This document shows positions 53,285-61,094 of a stretch of 64,000 nt of DNA, piece by piece. This DNA is from Candidatus Companilactobacillus pullicola. GTDB taxonomy: Bacteria > Bacillota > Bacilli > Lactobacillales > Lactobacillaceae. The position numbers and the translations under genes are program-made. Position 1 is the first letter of the stretch, and every line of letters starts with the position of its first letter. The notes under the pieces are model-generated. The model searched no databases and was not told where the DNA came from. It was given only the letters and a program-made list of their open reading frames with translations. The DNA lies in assembly GCA_019116025.1 (NCBI GenBank), contig DXCM01000021.1:62001-126000 (forward strand), read 5' to 3'.

Positions 53285-54259
53285 GTGACATCTAACAGCA
53301 AAATCTCAGCTCGTGAACACAATTTACAATCAATTCTACACTTACTGGATACCCATCAAGCCCTCTCTGCCAAACAATTATCAACCCTAACTGGTTTAAG
53401 TGTCGTCAGCATCAATAAGTTAATCGAATTACTTGAACAAAAAAATATTCTTACCGTCGATTTTACCGATACCCGAGGTCGACGTGCTAAAACTTATCAA
53501 ATAAATTATTCAGCTTATACCCTCGGTGCCTTGCAATTAAACGAAATCAACGGCCGTATTGAAGGACACTACTTTTTGGTAGACTTATCAGGAAAAATTA
53601 TTTTTCAGGCTGATTACGAAGAGCAGACAACTTCAGTCGAACAACTTCTAGAATTCATCAAACAGCAGACAGCCCAAAACAAACCGCAAAAAATAATTGT
53701 CGGTATTCCTGGTGACGAATTAAACGGTTATTTACAGCTGAGCGACGTTAAATCACTCCAAGGAATCAATCTTGCCAAAGCCATCGAAGTTTCAACCGAC
53801 GTCGAAGCTATCATCGTCAATGACATCAATGCCTGTATTTTTGGAGCTGCCTCATCGTTACACGAAAGTCAGAATATTGCTGCAGGAATTTACTTCCCCA
53901 AACTATTTGGCCCCGGAGTAGGGATTGTGATCAACGACCAACTCATCACCGGTGCAGATGGTTTGGCCGGCGAAGTTCAATACGGCACGGTTGATCAAAA
54001 TGAATCACACAAAGACCAAATCATCGATCACTTACGTAATATTATTAGCTTGATCAACCCTAATTTATTGATTGCTTATATTGATGAACTAGATTTGAGT
54101 GATTTAGAAGTTAATCAAATCATTCAAACACTACATCGTCATTTACCATTGCATCAAAATTATAAACTAGACTTCAATCGCAATTTTCGAAATGATTATC
54201 TACTTGGTTTGGCAACAATCGGCCGAAATAATATCTTTAAAAAGTTAAGCAGTAATTGA
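53285..54259 (+). CDS. ROK-family transcriptional regulator
   Basis: 324 residues from a GTG at 53285 (AGGAGG 6 bases upstream); the longer reading begins upstream of that site. The N-terminal winged helix (ALSAKQLSTLTGLSVVSINK) is followed by a ROK sugar-kinase-like part (about 85-320). The ROK zinc-binding His/Cys cluster is not evident, and the phosphate loop is degenerate, so it is a regulator, not a kinase. Divergent from the esterase. Confidence 0.82.
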   Translation: MTSNSKISAREHNLQSILHLLDTHQALSAKQLSTLTGLSVVSINKLIELLEQKNILTVDFTDTRGRRAKTYQINYSAYTLGALQLNEINGRIEGHYFLVDLSGKIIFQADYEEQTTSVEQLLEFIKQQTAQNKPQKIIVGIPGDELNGYLQLSDVKSLQGINLAKAIEVSTDVEAIIVNDINACIFGAASSLHESQNIAAGIYFPKLFGPGVGIVINDQLITGADGLAGEVQYGTVDQNESHKDQIIDHLRNIISLINPNLLIAYIDELDLSDLEVNQIIQTLHRHLPLHQNYKLDFNRNFRNDYLLGLATIGRNNIFKKLSSN

Positions 54260-54310
54260 TTTCTTTTACTTAATTGTCATTAATATCAACTAAGATAGTG
54301 AAAGTATGCC

Positions 54311-54479
54311 GTCGGTAGTAAAAAATCTGTGGGCCACTGGAACGTGGTGGACACGGCTTGATAATAGTTTTTCACTCTGTGAAAAATCATGGATCTCCAA
54401 GTCCGTTCTTCTACTAACCTTGCTCCGCAAGCTGAGTAGAATCTCGCCACTTAGGGCCCACAGATTTTCCCCTACTGAC
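54311..54479 (-). repeat. Cloverleaf repeat, type B, copy 6 (169 bp)
   Basis: Minus-strand counterpart of copy 3: outer stem with AAAATCTGTGGGCC, arms CTAAGT/ACTCAG, CTTGC-GGA-GCAAG, and the long arm CTTGGAGATCC with a TTTTTCAC-AGA-GTGAAAAA tip. Ends CCGACGGCAT like copy 3. Head-to-head with copy 7, 206 bases away. The gap 54260-54955 holds only this composite and a promoter. Confidence 0.88.
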
Positions 54480-54562
54480 TGTATTTCTGATTCTATAAAT
54501 ATTAATCAAAATTGCCACACTTAAAATCTTTCTAGTTCTTTGTAGTTGAATAATCCTTAAAT

Positions 54563-54640
54563 AAAGCAGCACCTATTACGCGTTCAAAGTATATTGTCGC
54601 CCTAGAAATATACTTAGATTTCTTAATAGATGCTGTTTTA
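54563..54640. repeat. Family-2 hairpin, copy R6
   Basis: AAAGCAGCACCTATTACGCGTTC and TTCTTAATAGATGCTGTTTT with inner AAGTATAT/ATATACTT arms. It lies in the centre of the composite formed by cloverleaf copies 6 and 7, not at a gene end. Confidence 0.65.
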
Positions 54641-54685
54641 CTATCTAATATTTTAAAAATATATAAACAACTGAACAGTACATTA

Positions 54686-54855
54686 GTCTGGAGCAAAAAT
54701 TGGGAATGCGTTCAGCTATGAGATCATTGTTATCGGCTTTGCCGATTACAATGAGGCTGATTTCGGAGATCCATTATTTTGCACGAAGTGTAAAATAATT
54801 AGCTCCGAATCGCGCCCATAGCGTTCCAACAGCATTCCCAATTTTTGTAGAGGAC
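54686..54855 (+). repeat. Cloverleaf repeat, type A, copy 7 (170 bp)
   Basis: Nearly identical in layout to copy 1, with ATCGGC-TTT-GCCGAT instead of ACTGGC-TTT-GCCAGT in the first arm (paired changes). Outer stem GCAAAAATTGGG/CCCAATTTTTGT. Trailing sequence GGGAATTTAAGCATAT matches that after copy 1. Confidence 0.9.
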
Positions 54856-54886
54856 GGGAATTTAAGCATATTTAATCAGTAATCAA

Positions 54887-54915
54887 TTGAAACCGCTTAA
54901 CTTTTTTGGTACAAT
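54887..54915 (+). promoter_or_regulatory. Promoter of the HAD-AraC-HAD operon
   Basis: TTGAAA (54887-54892), 17-base spacer, TACAAT (54910-54915). TTGAAACCGCTTAAC at the -35 is a poor cre candidate. Confidence 0.72.
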
Positions 54916-54955
54916 ATCCCTATCTTAATTAACCAAGTTTAAAAAGGGGTAAAAC

Positions 54956-55765
54956 ATGAGTATAAAACTAATTGCTTTAGATATTGATGATACATTATTA
55001 ACTTCTCAACAAAAAATTGCTGAGTCTACAAAATTGGCTTTAACAGAAGCCCTAAATAAGGGTATCAAAGTCGTCCTCTGTTCTGGTAGACCATTAGCTG
55101 GTGTCGATCACTATTTAGACGAACTTGGTATTGACGGCGATGACCAATATGTTATTACCTACAATGGTGCCCTCGTTGAAACAGCTTCTGGCAAAGTTCT
55201 CTCACGTAAAACAATCGATAATCCTGACTATAGACGAATTGTTAAATTTGTTGAAGCACACAAAATGCAATATTACGTCCTTGATGATGACAGTAATGTC
55301 TATACTTCAAATCATAATATCAATCGTTTTGCTGTCATTCAGGCTTGGGAAAATGGTGCTGGGATCTTTGTCCGTGAACCAGACGAATTAGCTGATGATT
55401 TTGAGATTGCTAAAGCTGCTGTTGTTGGCGAAAAAGATGTGTTGGATCAATACGAACAAGCTATCAAGGATGAATTTTCTGATGAATATTATGTGGTTCG
55501 TGCTGGAGCTAACTTCATTGAGATCATGCATCCCGATGTCAATAAAGGTAAAGGTTTGACTACTCTAGCTGAAATTTTGAATTTGGAACCAGATGAAGTA
55601 ATGGCTTTTGGTGATGAAAAAAATGACCTACCAATGTTTGATTTCGTTGGCTCTGCGGTTGCTATGGGAAATGGGTCTGATCTTGCAAAAGAACACGCTA
55701 ATTACGTTACTGACACAAATGACAATGACGGTATCGCTAAAGCTCTAAAGAAGTATGTCCTTTAA
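54956..55765 (+). CDS. Cof-type HAD-superfamily phosphatase
   Basis: 269 residues, HAD IIB (Cof/YidA). Motif I ALDIDDTLLTS (catalytic Asp8 and Asp10), motif II VVLCSGRP, Lys in HPDVNKGKGLTTLAE near 197, motif IV VMAFGDEKNDLPMFDFVG near 218. Probably a sugar-phosphate phosphatase. First of three genes: its TAA shares a base with the ATG of the AraC gene, so they are coupled. Confidence 0.9.
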   Translation: MSIKLIALDIDDTLLTSQQKIAESTKLALTEALNKGIKVVLCSGRPLAGVDHYLDELGIDGDDQYVITYNGALVETASGKVLSRKTIDNPDYRRIVKFVEAHKMQYYVLDDDSNVYTSNHNINRFAVIQAWENGAGIFVREPDELADDFEIAKAAVVGEKDVLDQYEQAIKDEFSDEYYVVRAGANFIEIMHPDVNKGKGLTTLAEILNLEPDEVMAFGDEKNDLPMFDFVGSAVAMGNGSDLAKEHANYVTDTNDNDGIAKALKKYVL

Positions 55766-56619
55766 TGCAAATTACGCATGAAATTGTTCAACCGACGCCA
55801 AAAGTACCTTTTAAATATTACTTCCACAATGAAAATTCACCTAGACGTGTTGCCCCACATTGGCATCGAAACGTTGAACTTGGCTTTATGGTCTCCAAAA
55901 ATACCATTCTAGTAAAAGATGACAATCAAGAATCCGAATATCATCAAGGCGACATCTGGGTCATCAACTCTCGAGACATCCACGAAACTGAATTTATCAA
56001 TAAAAAATCTGTTTTCGTCTTCTGCTTGTTGATTGACTACGACTTTCTCAAAAAGATTTATCCTGATATCGACCAAATTCAATTTGACCTCAAGGGTAAG
56101 CCAAACTGTCTGAAACAACTGCTGGCATACCAAGACCTCGAAAAACAATTGCGGATGATGATTCAATTGTTGCAAGAACCAAAGGATGACACATTCAATC
56201 TCGATTTAACTGGTCGTATCTATATTCTGATGGCTAATCTCATCAATAACTTTTCTCACAAAGTTACTTCTAATATTTCCGTCAATGAAAGTTTGATCGA
56301 TAAAGCACTAAGCTTGATCAACAACAATTACGCCGAAGATTTAAATGGCACTGTGTTGGCACAAGAGTTGAATACTTCCGTAACAACTTTGAATCAACAA
56401 TTTCACCAAACGGTCCAGATGCCGATCAATAAATATATCACGACAATCCGACTTTTGGCCGCACAGAAGAAACTGCTCAATACCAATCAAAATATTGACT
56501 ATATCGCCATTGAAAGTGGTTTTAACAGCACCAAATCATTTATCAGAAACTTCAAGAATTGGAAACACATTACCCCTTATCAATATCGTAAAAAATTTGC
56601 TGAATTGGAAAGGATTTAA
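55765..56619 (+). CDS. AraC-family transcriptional regulator
   Basis: 284 residues. N-terminal cupin (PHWHRNVELGFMV, HQGDIWVINSRDIHET) for ligand binding, C-terminal double helix-turn-helix (LSLINNNYAEDLNGTVLAQE ... GFNSTKSFIRNFKNWKHITP). It is embedded between two HAD phosphatase genes (1-base overlap before, 2-base gap after), which implies control of the same sugar pathway. The inducer is unknown. Confidence 0.88.
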   Translation: MQITHEIVQPTPKVPFKYYFHNENSPRRVAPHWHRNVELGFMVSKNTILVKDDNQESEYHQGDIWVINSRDIHETEFINKKSVFVFCLLIDYDFLKKIYPDIDQIQFDLKGKPNCLKQLLAYQDLEKQLRMMIQLLQEPKDDTFNLDLTGRIYILMANLINNFSHKVTSNISVNESLIDKALSLINNNYAEDLNGTVLAQELNTSVTTLNQQFHQTVQMPINKYITTIRLLAAQKKLLNTNQNIDYIAIESGFNSTKSFIRNFKNWKHITPYQYRKKFAELERI

Positions 56620-56621
56620 TT

Positions 56622-57416
56622 ATGACCATTAAATTAGTTGCAACCGATATGGACGCTACCTTCTTGGATGACAGTAAACACTTTGACTCCAAGAGATTCG
56701 ACAAAATTTATCAATATATGACTGAGCACAATATTTACTTTGTCTCGGCCAGTGGTAATCAATATTATCAACTTAAAAATTTTTTCAAAGATTATCCTAA
56801 GACGTTATTTGTAGCTGAAAATGGCGCTTTGGTTGGTGATCACGATGAAATTTTCCAAACTTGGCATTTCTCATCGACAGTATTTCACAAGATTCTCAGC
56901 GTTTTAGAAAATACTGATCATATTCAATATATTGCCTGTGGTCGCAAGTCTGCCTACATTCTCAAGAGTGCCACCGCGGAATTCTACAAGATTAGTAAAT
57001 TTTATTTTCCACGTCTTACCCAAGTTGACAGTCTTGAGGATGTAGATGATGAAATCTTGAAATTCTCCGTCAACTGTCCTTTAGATGAAACTGAAGCCTA
57101 TATGGAACACTTGGCTAATAATATTGGGAAAGATGTTTCGGTTGTCTCTAGTGGTCACGGCGATATCGACATCATTCAATCTGACGCTAATAAGGCTACT
57201 GGTTTGGAATATCTATCTAAAAAATTGAATATCAAACCAGAAGAAATGTGTGCTTTCGGTGATGGTGGCAATGACCTAGAAATGTTGCGCTATGTCGGAC
57301 ATGGTGTAGCAATGGAAAATGCTAGTCCTATCGTTCTAGAAACTGCTCCCTATCAGACAACTAACAACAATGATCAAGGCGTTTTGGAACATCTCGAATC
57401 GCTCTTTGAAGTATAA
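56622..57416 (+). CDS. Cof-type HAD-superfamily phosphatase, second copy
   Basis: 264 residues, motif I VATDMDATFLDDS, motif II FVSASGNQ (Ser/Thr position changed compared with the usual SGR), Lys in DANKATGLEYLSKKLNI near 195, motif IV MCAFGDGGNDLEMLRYVG. Only distantly similar to the first HAD of the operon. Likely phosphatase of a sugar phosphate or nucleotide. The 225 bases after it hold only AT-rich sequence and a terminator. Confidence 0.88.
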   Translation: MTIKLVATDMDATFLDDSKHFDSKRFDKIYQYMTEHNIYFVSASGNQYYQLKNFFKDYPKTLFVAENGALVGDHDEIFQTWHFSSTVFHKILSVLENTDHIQYIACGRKSAYILKSATAEFYKISKFYFPRLTQVDSLEDVDDEILKFSVNCPLDETEAYMEHLANNIGKDVSVVSSGHGDIDIIQSDANKATGLEYLSKKLNIKPEEMCAFGDGGNDLEMLRYVGHGVAMENASPIVLETAPYQTTNNNDQGVLEHLESLFEV

Positions 57417-57594
57417 AATCATTTTTTCTTCACATTTAAATAAAATAAACGTCATATATTTTCAATAATTAATTCATAGGTCGGCGGTAAAGTATAAACA
57501 TAATCAAATAACAAAACATTTGATTATCCTTCCCCCTATAGATAATGTATAACCCTTAACAATAAAAACTGTTTCTTACGGATTCAGTTCACAC

Positions 57595-57635
57595 AAAAAG
57601 CTCAAAATCGCTTGCTGACGGTTTTGAGCTTTTTG
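57595..57635. terminator. Bidirectional terminator
   Basis: AAAAAGCTCAAAA and TTTTGAGCTTTTT arms with a 14-base loop, between convergent genes. Confidence 0.9.
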
Positions 57636-57641
57636 CTTGTC

Positions 57642-58250
57642 CTAATTTTCAAAGTATCGTTGTTTCTCTAATTCCCAATACTTTTTATCCTCATCGTTGA
57701 TTTTTCTCAATACTCGACAAGGATTTCCAACTGCTACCACATTATCCGGAATATCCTTTGTTACGACTGAACCTGACCCAATAACAACATTATTACCAAT
57801 TTTGACATTGGGATTGATGACAACATTACCACCAACCCAGACGTTATCACCAATTTCAATTGGTTTGCCATATTCGTATCCTTCTGTTCTAATAACAGGA
57901 TCAATGGGATGACCGGCCGTATAGACACCCACACGAGGTCCAAACATAACGTTATCGCCGATCTTTACGGGTGCGATGTCCAAAAGAATCAAATCGTAAT
58001 TAGCATAGAAATTCTTACCAATCGTCGTGTTGCAGCCATAGTCTGTGTAAAACGGTGGTGTGATATATGGCTTCTCGCCTACTTCTTTGAATAAATCTTG
58101 TAAAATCTCAGTTCTGCGAGGCAATTGTTCTTCAGTACTTTGATTGAATTCTCTTAAAAGTTTTTTGGCTTTGGAAAAGTCCTTACGAAGTTCTGGGTCA
58201 TGTGCAATATACAAATCACCGGCTAACATTTTTTCTTTTTGTGATCTCAT
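57642..58250 (-). CDS. Maltose-type sugar O-acetyltransferase, second copy
   Basis: 202 residues. MRSQKEKMLAGDLYIAHDPE is the classic start of maltose O-acetyltransferase. The left-handed beta-helix has FYTDYGCNTTIGKNFYAN, NVMFGPRVGVYTAGHPIDP (catalytic His) and GDNVWVGGNVVINPNVKIG. It differs clearly from the copy at 12801. Acetylates sugar hydroxyls with acetyl-CoA. Single gene. Confidence 0.9.
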   Translation of the reverse strand: MRSQKEKMLAGDLYIAHDPELRKDFSKAKKLLREFNQSTEEQLPRRTEILQDLFKEVGEKPYITPPFYTDYGCNTTIGKNFYANYDLILLDIAPVKIGDNVMFGPRVGVYTAGHPIDPVIRTEGYEYGKPIEIGDNVWVGGNVVINPNVKIGNNVVIGSGSVVTKDIPDNVVAVGNPCRVLRKINDEDKKYWELEKQRYFEN

Positions 58251-58303
58251 TTTATCAAACCTCTATTTTTAAAATTATTACCCTTAGGATAACAATTTTT
58301 TGA

Positions 58304-58338
58304 CAAAAAAATACCCAGATACAAAAGTAAATGGGTAC
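58304..58338 (-). terminator. Terminator of the cobalamin adenosyltransferase gene
   Basis: On the minus strand TACCCA and TGGGTA arms followed by seven T residues. Confidence 0.72.
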
Positions 58339-58348
58339 AATTTTTATT

Positions 58349-58918
58349 CTATCTAAAAACCGGTTTGCTATTACGATATTGAATATCGTCTACTCCATCT
58401 AAAACGTTGCTGTATCTTGCTGCAGCAAAGAAATAATCGGATAAACGGTTGATAAACTTTAATACATAATCATTGATAGGTTCTTCTTGTAACAATGCCA
58501 CAATTTCACGTTCGGCTCTTCTCGTCACGGTTCTTGCTAAATGTAAGTTAGAAGCTGTTTTGGATCCACCAGGTAAAATGAATTTTTGGATGGCTGGAAC
58601 TTTGGCTGTATAATCGTCGATCTTCTTTTCTAACCAGTCAACTGCCTTATTATCTTCTGTAAAAATAAATTCGTGTTTCTCATCACTGGCAGAAATTGCC
58701 AAATCTGTTCCGCAATCAAACAATAGTTGCTGGATCTCTTGCAATTCATCCTTTAAAACTAGATTCTTTTCGGATAAGTTAGCAATCACTACCCCGACTA
58801 GAGAATTCAGTTCATCAATTGTTCCATATGATTCGATTCTTTGAGCTGATTTGTATAAAACATCATTGCCGATAATTCTGGTTTTACCTTTATCTCCGGT
58901 ACGTGTGTAAATTTTCAT
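58349..58918 (-). CDS. Cob(I)alamin adenosyltransferase, PduO type
   Basis: 189 residues from the ATG at 58918 (GAGGAA 10 bases upstream). The ATP site KIYTRTGDKGKTRIIG is at the N-terminus and PGGSKTASNLHLARTVTRRA near 120 is the second signature. It attaches the adenosyl group to cobalamin, giving coenzyme B12 for diol/glycerol dehydratase or other B12 enzymes. It is divergent from a glycerol facilitator gene and 2 kb from an ECF transporter. No dehydratase gene is in the window. Confidence 0.92.
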   Translation of the reverse strand: MKIYTRTGDKGKTRIIGNDVLYKSAQRIESYGTIDELNSLVGVVIANLSEKNLVLKDELQEIQQLLFDCGTDLAISASDEKHEFIFTEDNKAVDWLEKKIDDYTAKVPAIQKFILPGGSKTASNLHLARTVTRRAEREIVALLQEEPINDYVLKFINRLSDYFFAAARYSNVLDGVDDIQYRNSKPVFR

Positions 58919-59066
58919 ATTTGAAATTCCTCGCTTAATAATTATTCTTCTTAACAACTATAACAAGAAATAATGTTAAAACGATGACTATTTTTAGCTT
59001 TCTTATCCTCATCTATGTATAATCAAAAGATGTAAACGATGTCATGATGAATGGGAGGTCAAATTT

Positions 59067-59786
59067 ATGCATGATAGTTTAACATTACAATTACTTGGTG
59101 AATTTATCGGTACTTTAGTTCTTGTTCTCCTTGGTGACGGCGTTGTCGCAGCTGTTAGTTTGAAGAAGTCAAAGGCTGAAGGTTCCGGTTGGGTTGCCAT
59201 CGCTATTGGTTGGGGTTTAGCTGTAACCTTGGGAATTTATTGTTCTGCTTTCCTTAGTCCAGCACATTTAAATCCCGCTGTAACTTTAGGAATGGCGATT
59301 GCCGGTGTTTTCAATTGGGGTTACGTTATCCCTTATATGATTGCTCAAATCTTAGGAGCCATCGTCGGTGCCGCAATTGTCTGGATCAATTATTATCCAC
59401 ATTGGCAAGAAACTAAAGATTCTAAAGCTATTTTAGGCGTTTTCGCCACAGGTCCAGCCATCAGAAATTACCCAATGAACTTTATCAGTGAATTCATTGG
59501 TACCTTCGTTTTAGTCTTTGCCCTACTCGCCTTTACTAGAGGTAAGTTTACACAAGGACTCAATCCAATCGTTGTCGGACTTTTGATCACTGCCATTGGA
59601 TTCTCACTTGGTGGGACAACTGGTTATGCCATCAATCCGGCCAGAGATTTAGGACCAAGAATTGCACACCAAATTCTACCTATCGCTAATAAGGGGGATT
59701 CCGACTGGGGTTACAGTTGGGTTCCAATCCTTGGACCATTAGCAGGTGGAGCTATCGGTGCTTTAGCATACTTATTAATTCCATAA
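59067..59786 (+). CDS. glpF: Glycerol facilitator (MIP family)
   Basis: 239 residues, six helices with the two half-helix motifs HLNPAVTLG (near 72) and INPARDLGPR (near 195). Asp after the second NPA marks a glycerol-type (aquaglyceroporin) channel. Passive entry of glycerol, water or small diols across the membrane. Neighbour of a B12 adenosyltransferase gene, as in pdu regions of lactobacilli. Confidence 0.9.
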   Translation: MHDSLTLQLLGEFIGTLVLVLLGDGVVAAVSLKKSKAEGSGWVAIAIGWGLAVTLGIYCSAFLSPAHLNPAVTLGMAIAGVFNWGYVIPYMIAQILGAIVGAAIVWINYYPHWQETKDSKAILGVFATGPAIRNYPMNFISEFIGTFVLVFALLAFTRGKFTQGLNPIVVGLLITAIGFSLGGTTGYAINPARDLGPRIAHQILPIANKGDSDWGYSWVPILGPLAGGAIGALAYLLIP

Positions 59787-59800
59787 TTAGATCAAATATT

Positions 59801-59876
59801 AAAAAGCAGCATCCATTTCAATTACACCTTCTCTAATAGAGAAAAATCGTAATTCTTCAATGGATACTGCTTTTTT
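59801..59876 (+). repeat. Family-2 hairpin, copy R7, as terminator of glpF
   Basis: AAAAAGCAGCATCCATT and AATGGATACTGCTTTTTT arms, inner part CTCTAATAGAG. It is the most divergent member of the family in its centre. Confidence 0.68.
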
Positions 59877-60017
59877 GATTAACATTTACAGTAATAGTTT
59901 TAATTAATCTAGAACCGTATCTTTATTAAGTCCCCAGATTTAAAATTATAAGTAAATGACTAAATCTACACTTTACTTACCTATACTCTTAAACAGAACT
60001 AATAGGAGGAATTCAAT

Positions 60018-60851
60018 ATGATCAAAGCTGACCTCATCCATCTCAAAACTTACGCCCAAAACCACACTTTCATTACAGCCATGGGATTCGAAGGTTCCCT
60101 CAACAACCCACACATTCCTGCTGATGATTGGCAAGACATCGATGTCACCTACTTCACGACTGACGTTACTCAGTTTAACTTCAACGATTGGTGTCAGTCA
60201 TTCGGCCACCCTGTCATGGTCCAGCATAATCATGATGACCTCTGGGGAACCGGACATATCTGGAATATCTACTTGGTCCAATTTGACGGTTACCGTCGTA
60301 TTGACCTAAAAATTGCACCAGAAACGGATATTCCTGACTATCTTACATGTGACGTACTGAATATCTTGGTTTGGGACCGCAACCACGATTTGACTCCCCA
60401 ACACCCAAGTGACCGCGACCACTTATTACCAATGCCTTTCGACGAACTATTCTCCGACTCGCTTAACGAGTTTTACTGGTGCCTAGGCAATGTTGTTAAA
60501 GCCCTAGCCCGTCAAAACCTGATTGCTGCTAACGAGATGAACAATCAACACGTTCGTCCAGAGTTACTGAAAAACCTAGCCTGGGTCGTTGGTGGCCAGC
60601 ACCATGGTACCTATAATCCTGGAGCCAACTATCGGTACTTAGCCTCGGAGTTGCCCAGCGAGGTACAGCAGTCCCTAGCCGATTCCTACCAACAAGGCTC
60701 TCTAAAGGAAGCTCTTCAATCGGTTAACATCGAGATGGACCTGATGACTTGGTGTACGCCACTAAACATTAAAACATTTCACCTATCCCTTCCTGATTTT
60801 GTGCCAGAACGCCGAGCACAATTAATGGACTGGATTTCAAAACTTCAATAG
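60018..60851 (+). CDS. Aminoglycoside 6-adenylyltransferase-like protein
   Basis: 277 residues, the usual size of the AadE/AadK-type family. The nucleotidyl-transfer site is visible as FEGSLNNPHIPADDWQDIDV (GS then DID), aligned with the GS..D.D motif of AAD(6); the Arg that often follows GS is Leu here. Later sections (WDRNHDLTPQHPSDRDHLLP; EFYWCLGNVVKALARQNL) also fit. The enzyme would transfer AMP to streptomycin-type drugs, but remote homologues can be silent. Base composition differs: four 60-base lines I counted average about 50% GC, with C-ending codons (AAC, CAC, GAC, ATC) preferred, more than in most flanking genes. AGGAGG ribosome site. Likely acquired. Confidence 0.8.
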   Translation: MIKADLIHLKTYAQNHTFITAMGFEGSLNNPHIPADDWQDIDVTYFTTDVTQFNFNDWCQSFGHPVMVQHNHDDLWGTGHIWNIYLVQFDGYRRIDLKIAPETDIPDYLTCDVLNILVWDRNHDLTPQHPSDRDHLLPMPFDELFSDSLNEFYWCLGNVVKALARQNLIAANEMNNQHVRPELLKNLAWVVGGQHHGTYNPGANYRYLASELPSEVQQSLADSYQQGSLKEALQSVNIEMDLMTWCTPLNIKTFHLSLPDFVPERRAQLMDWISKLQ

Positions 60852-60885
60852 TCGCTATTTTGTCCCTACAAACGGATCAAAACTA

Positions 60886-60955
60886 GTGATGACAGCTGGC
60901 ACATTGGCTAACATATCTAAGATGGATAGTCGTCACCACACACCTAACATCTTAG
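60886..60955 (+). other. Two mutually exclusive hairpins after the aad-like gene
   Basis: GTGATGAC (60886) can pair with GTCGTCAC (60929), and CTAAGATG (60917) with CATCTTAG (60948). The pairings interlock, so only one can form at a time. No T run follows. The role, if any, is unknown; it may be part of transferred DNA. Confidence 0.35.
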
Positions 60956-60992
60956 CGTTCCAGTCACTAAATGGGGATTTTAATTCTTAAAT

Positions 60993-61062
60993 AAAAACAA
61001 CAGCTTCCATTGAGTATTCAAGACATGTAGATGTACTTGAATTTCTTAATAGAAGCTGTTTT
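60993..61062. repeat. Family-2 hairpin, copy R8
   Basis: AACAGCTTCCATTGAGTATTCAAG and CTTGAATTTCTTAATAGAAGCTGTT, the best-preserved stem of the family. It lies after the ECF S-component gene (minus strand) and probably terminates that operon. Confidence 0.72.
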
Positions 61063-61094
61063 CTATTTAGACTTAAAGTTGATCGATAAAAGCA

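Noticed and set aside
54306..54524. 72-codon plus-strand frame inside cloverleaf copy 6
   Set aside because: It consists of the structured repeat read through; copy 3 does not keep the frame.
26595..54855. Cloverleaf elements considered as tRNA or a known riboswitch
   Set aside because: No anticodon or T-arm consensus, no CCA, stems too long; the elements occur at gene ends and in both orientations, not consistently upstream of genes.
54887..54901. TTGAAACCGCTTAAC as a cre site of the HAD operon
   Set aside because: Two fixed positions of the consensus are wrong; it is better read as the -35 region.
57417..57590. Search for a gene or element in the gap after the second HAD gene
   Set aside because: AT-rich sequence without a frame, hairpin or repeat that I can support.
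26441..61062. Repeated hairpins considered as a CRISPR array
   Set aside because: The copies are dispersed over 35 kb without regular spacers and without cas genes.
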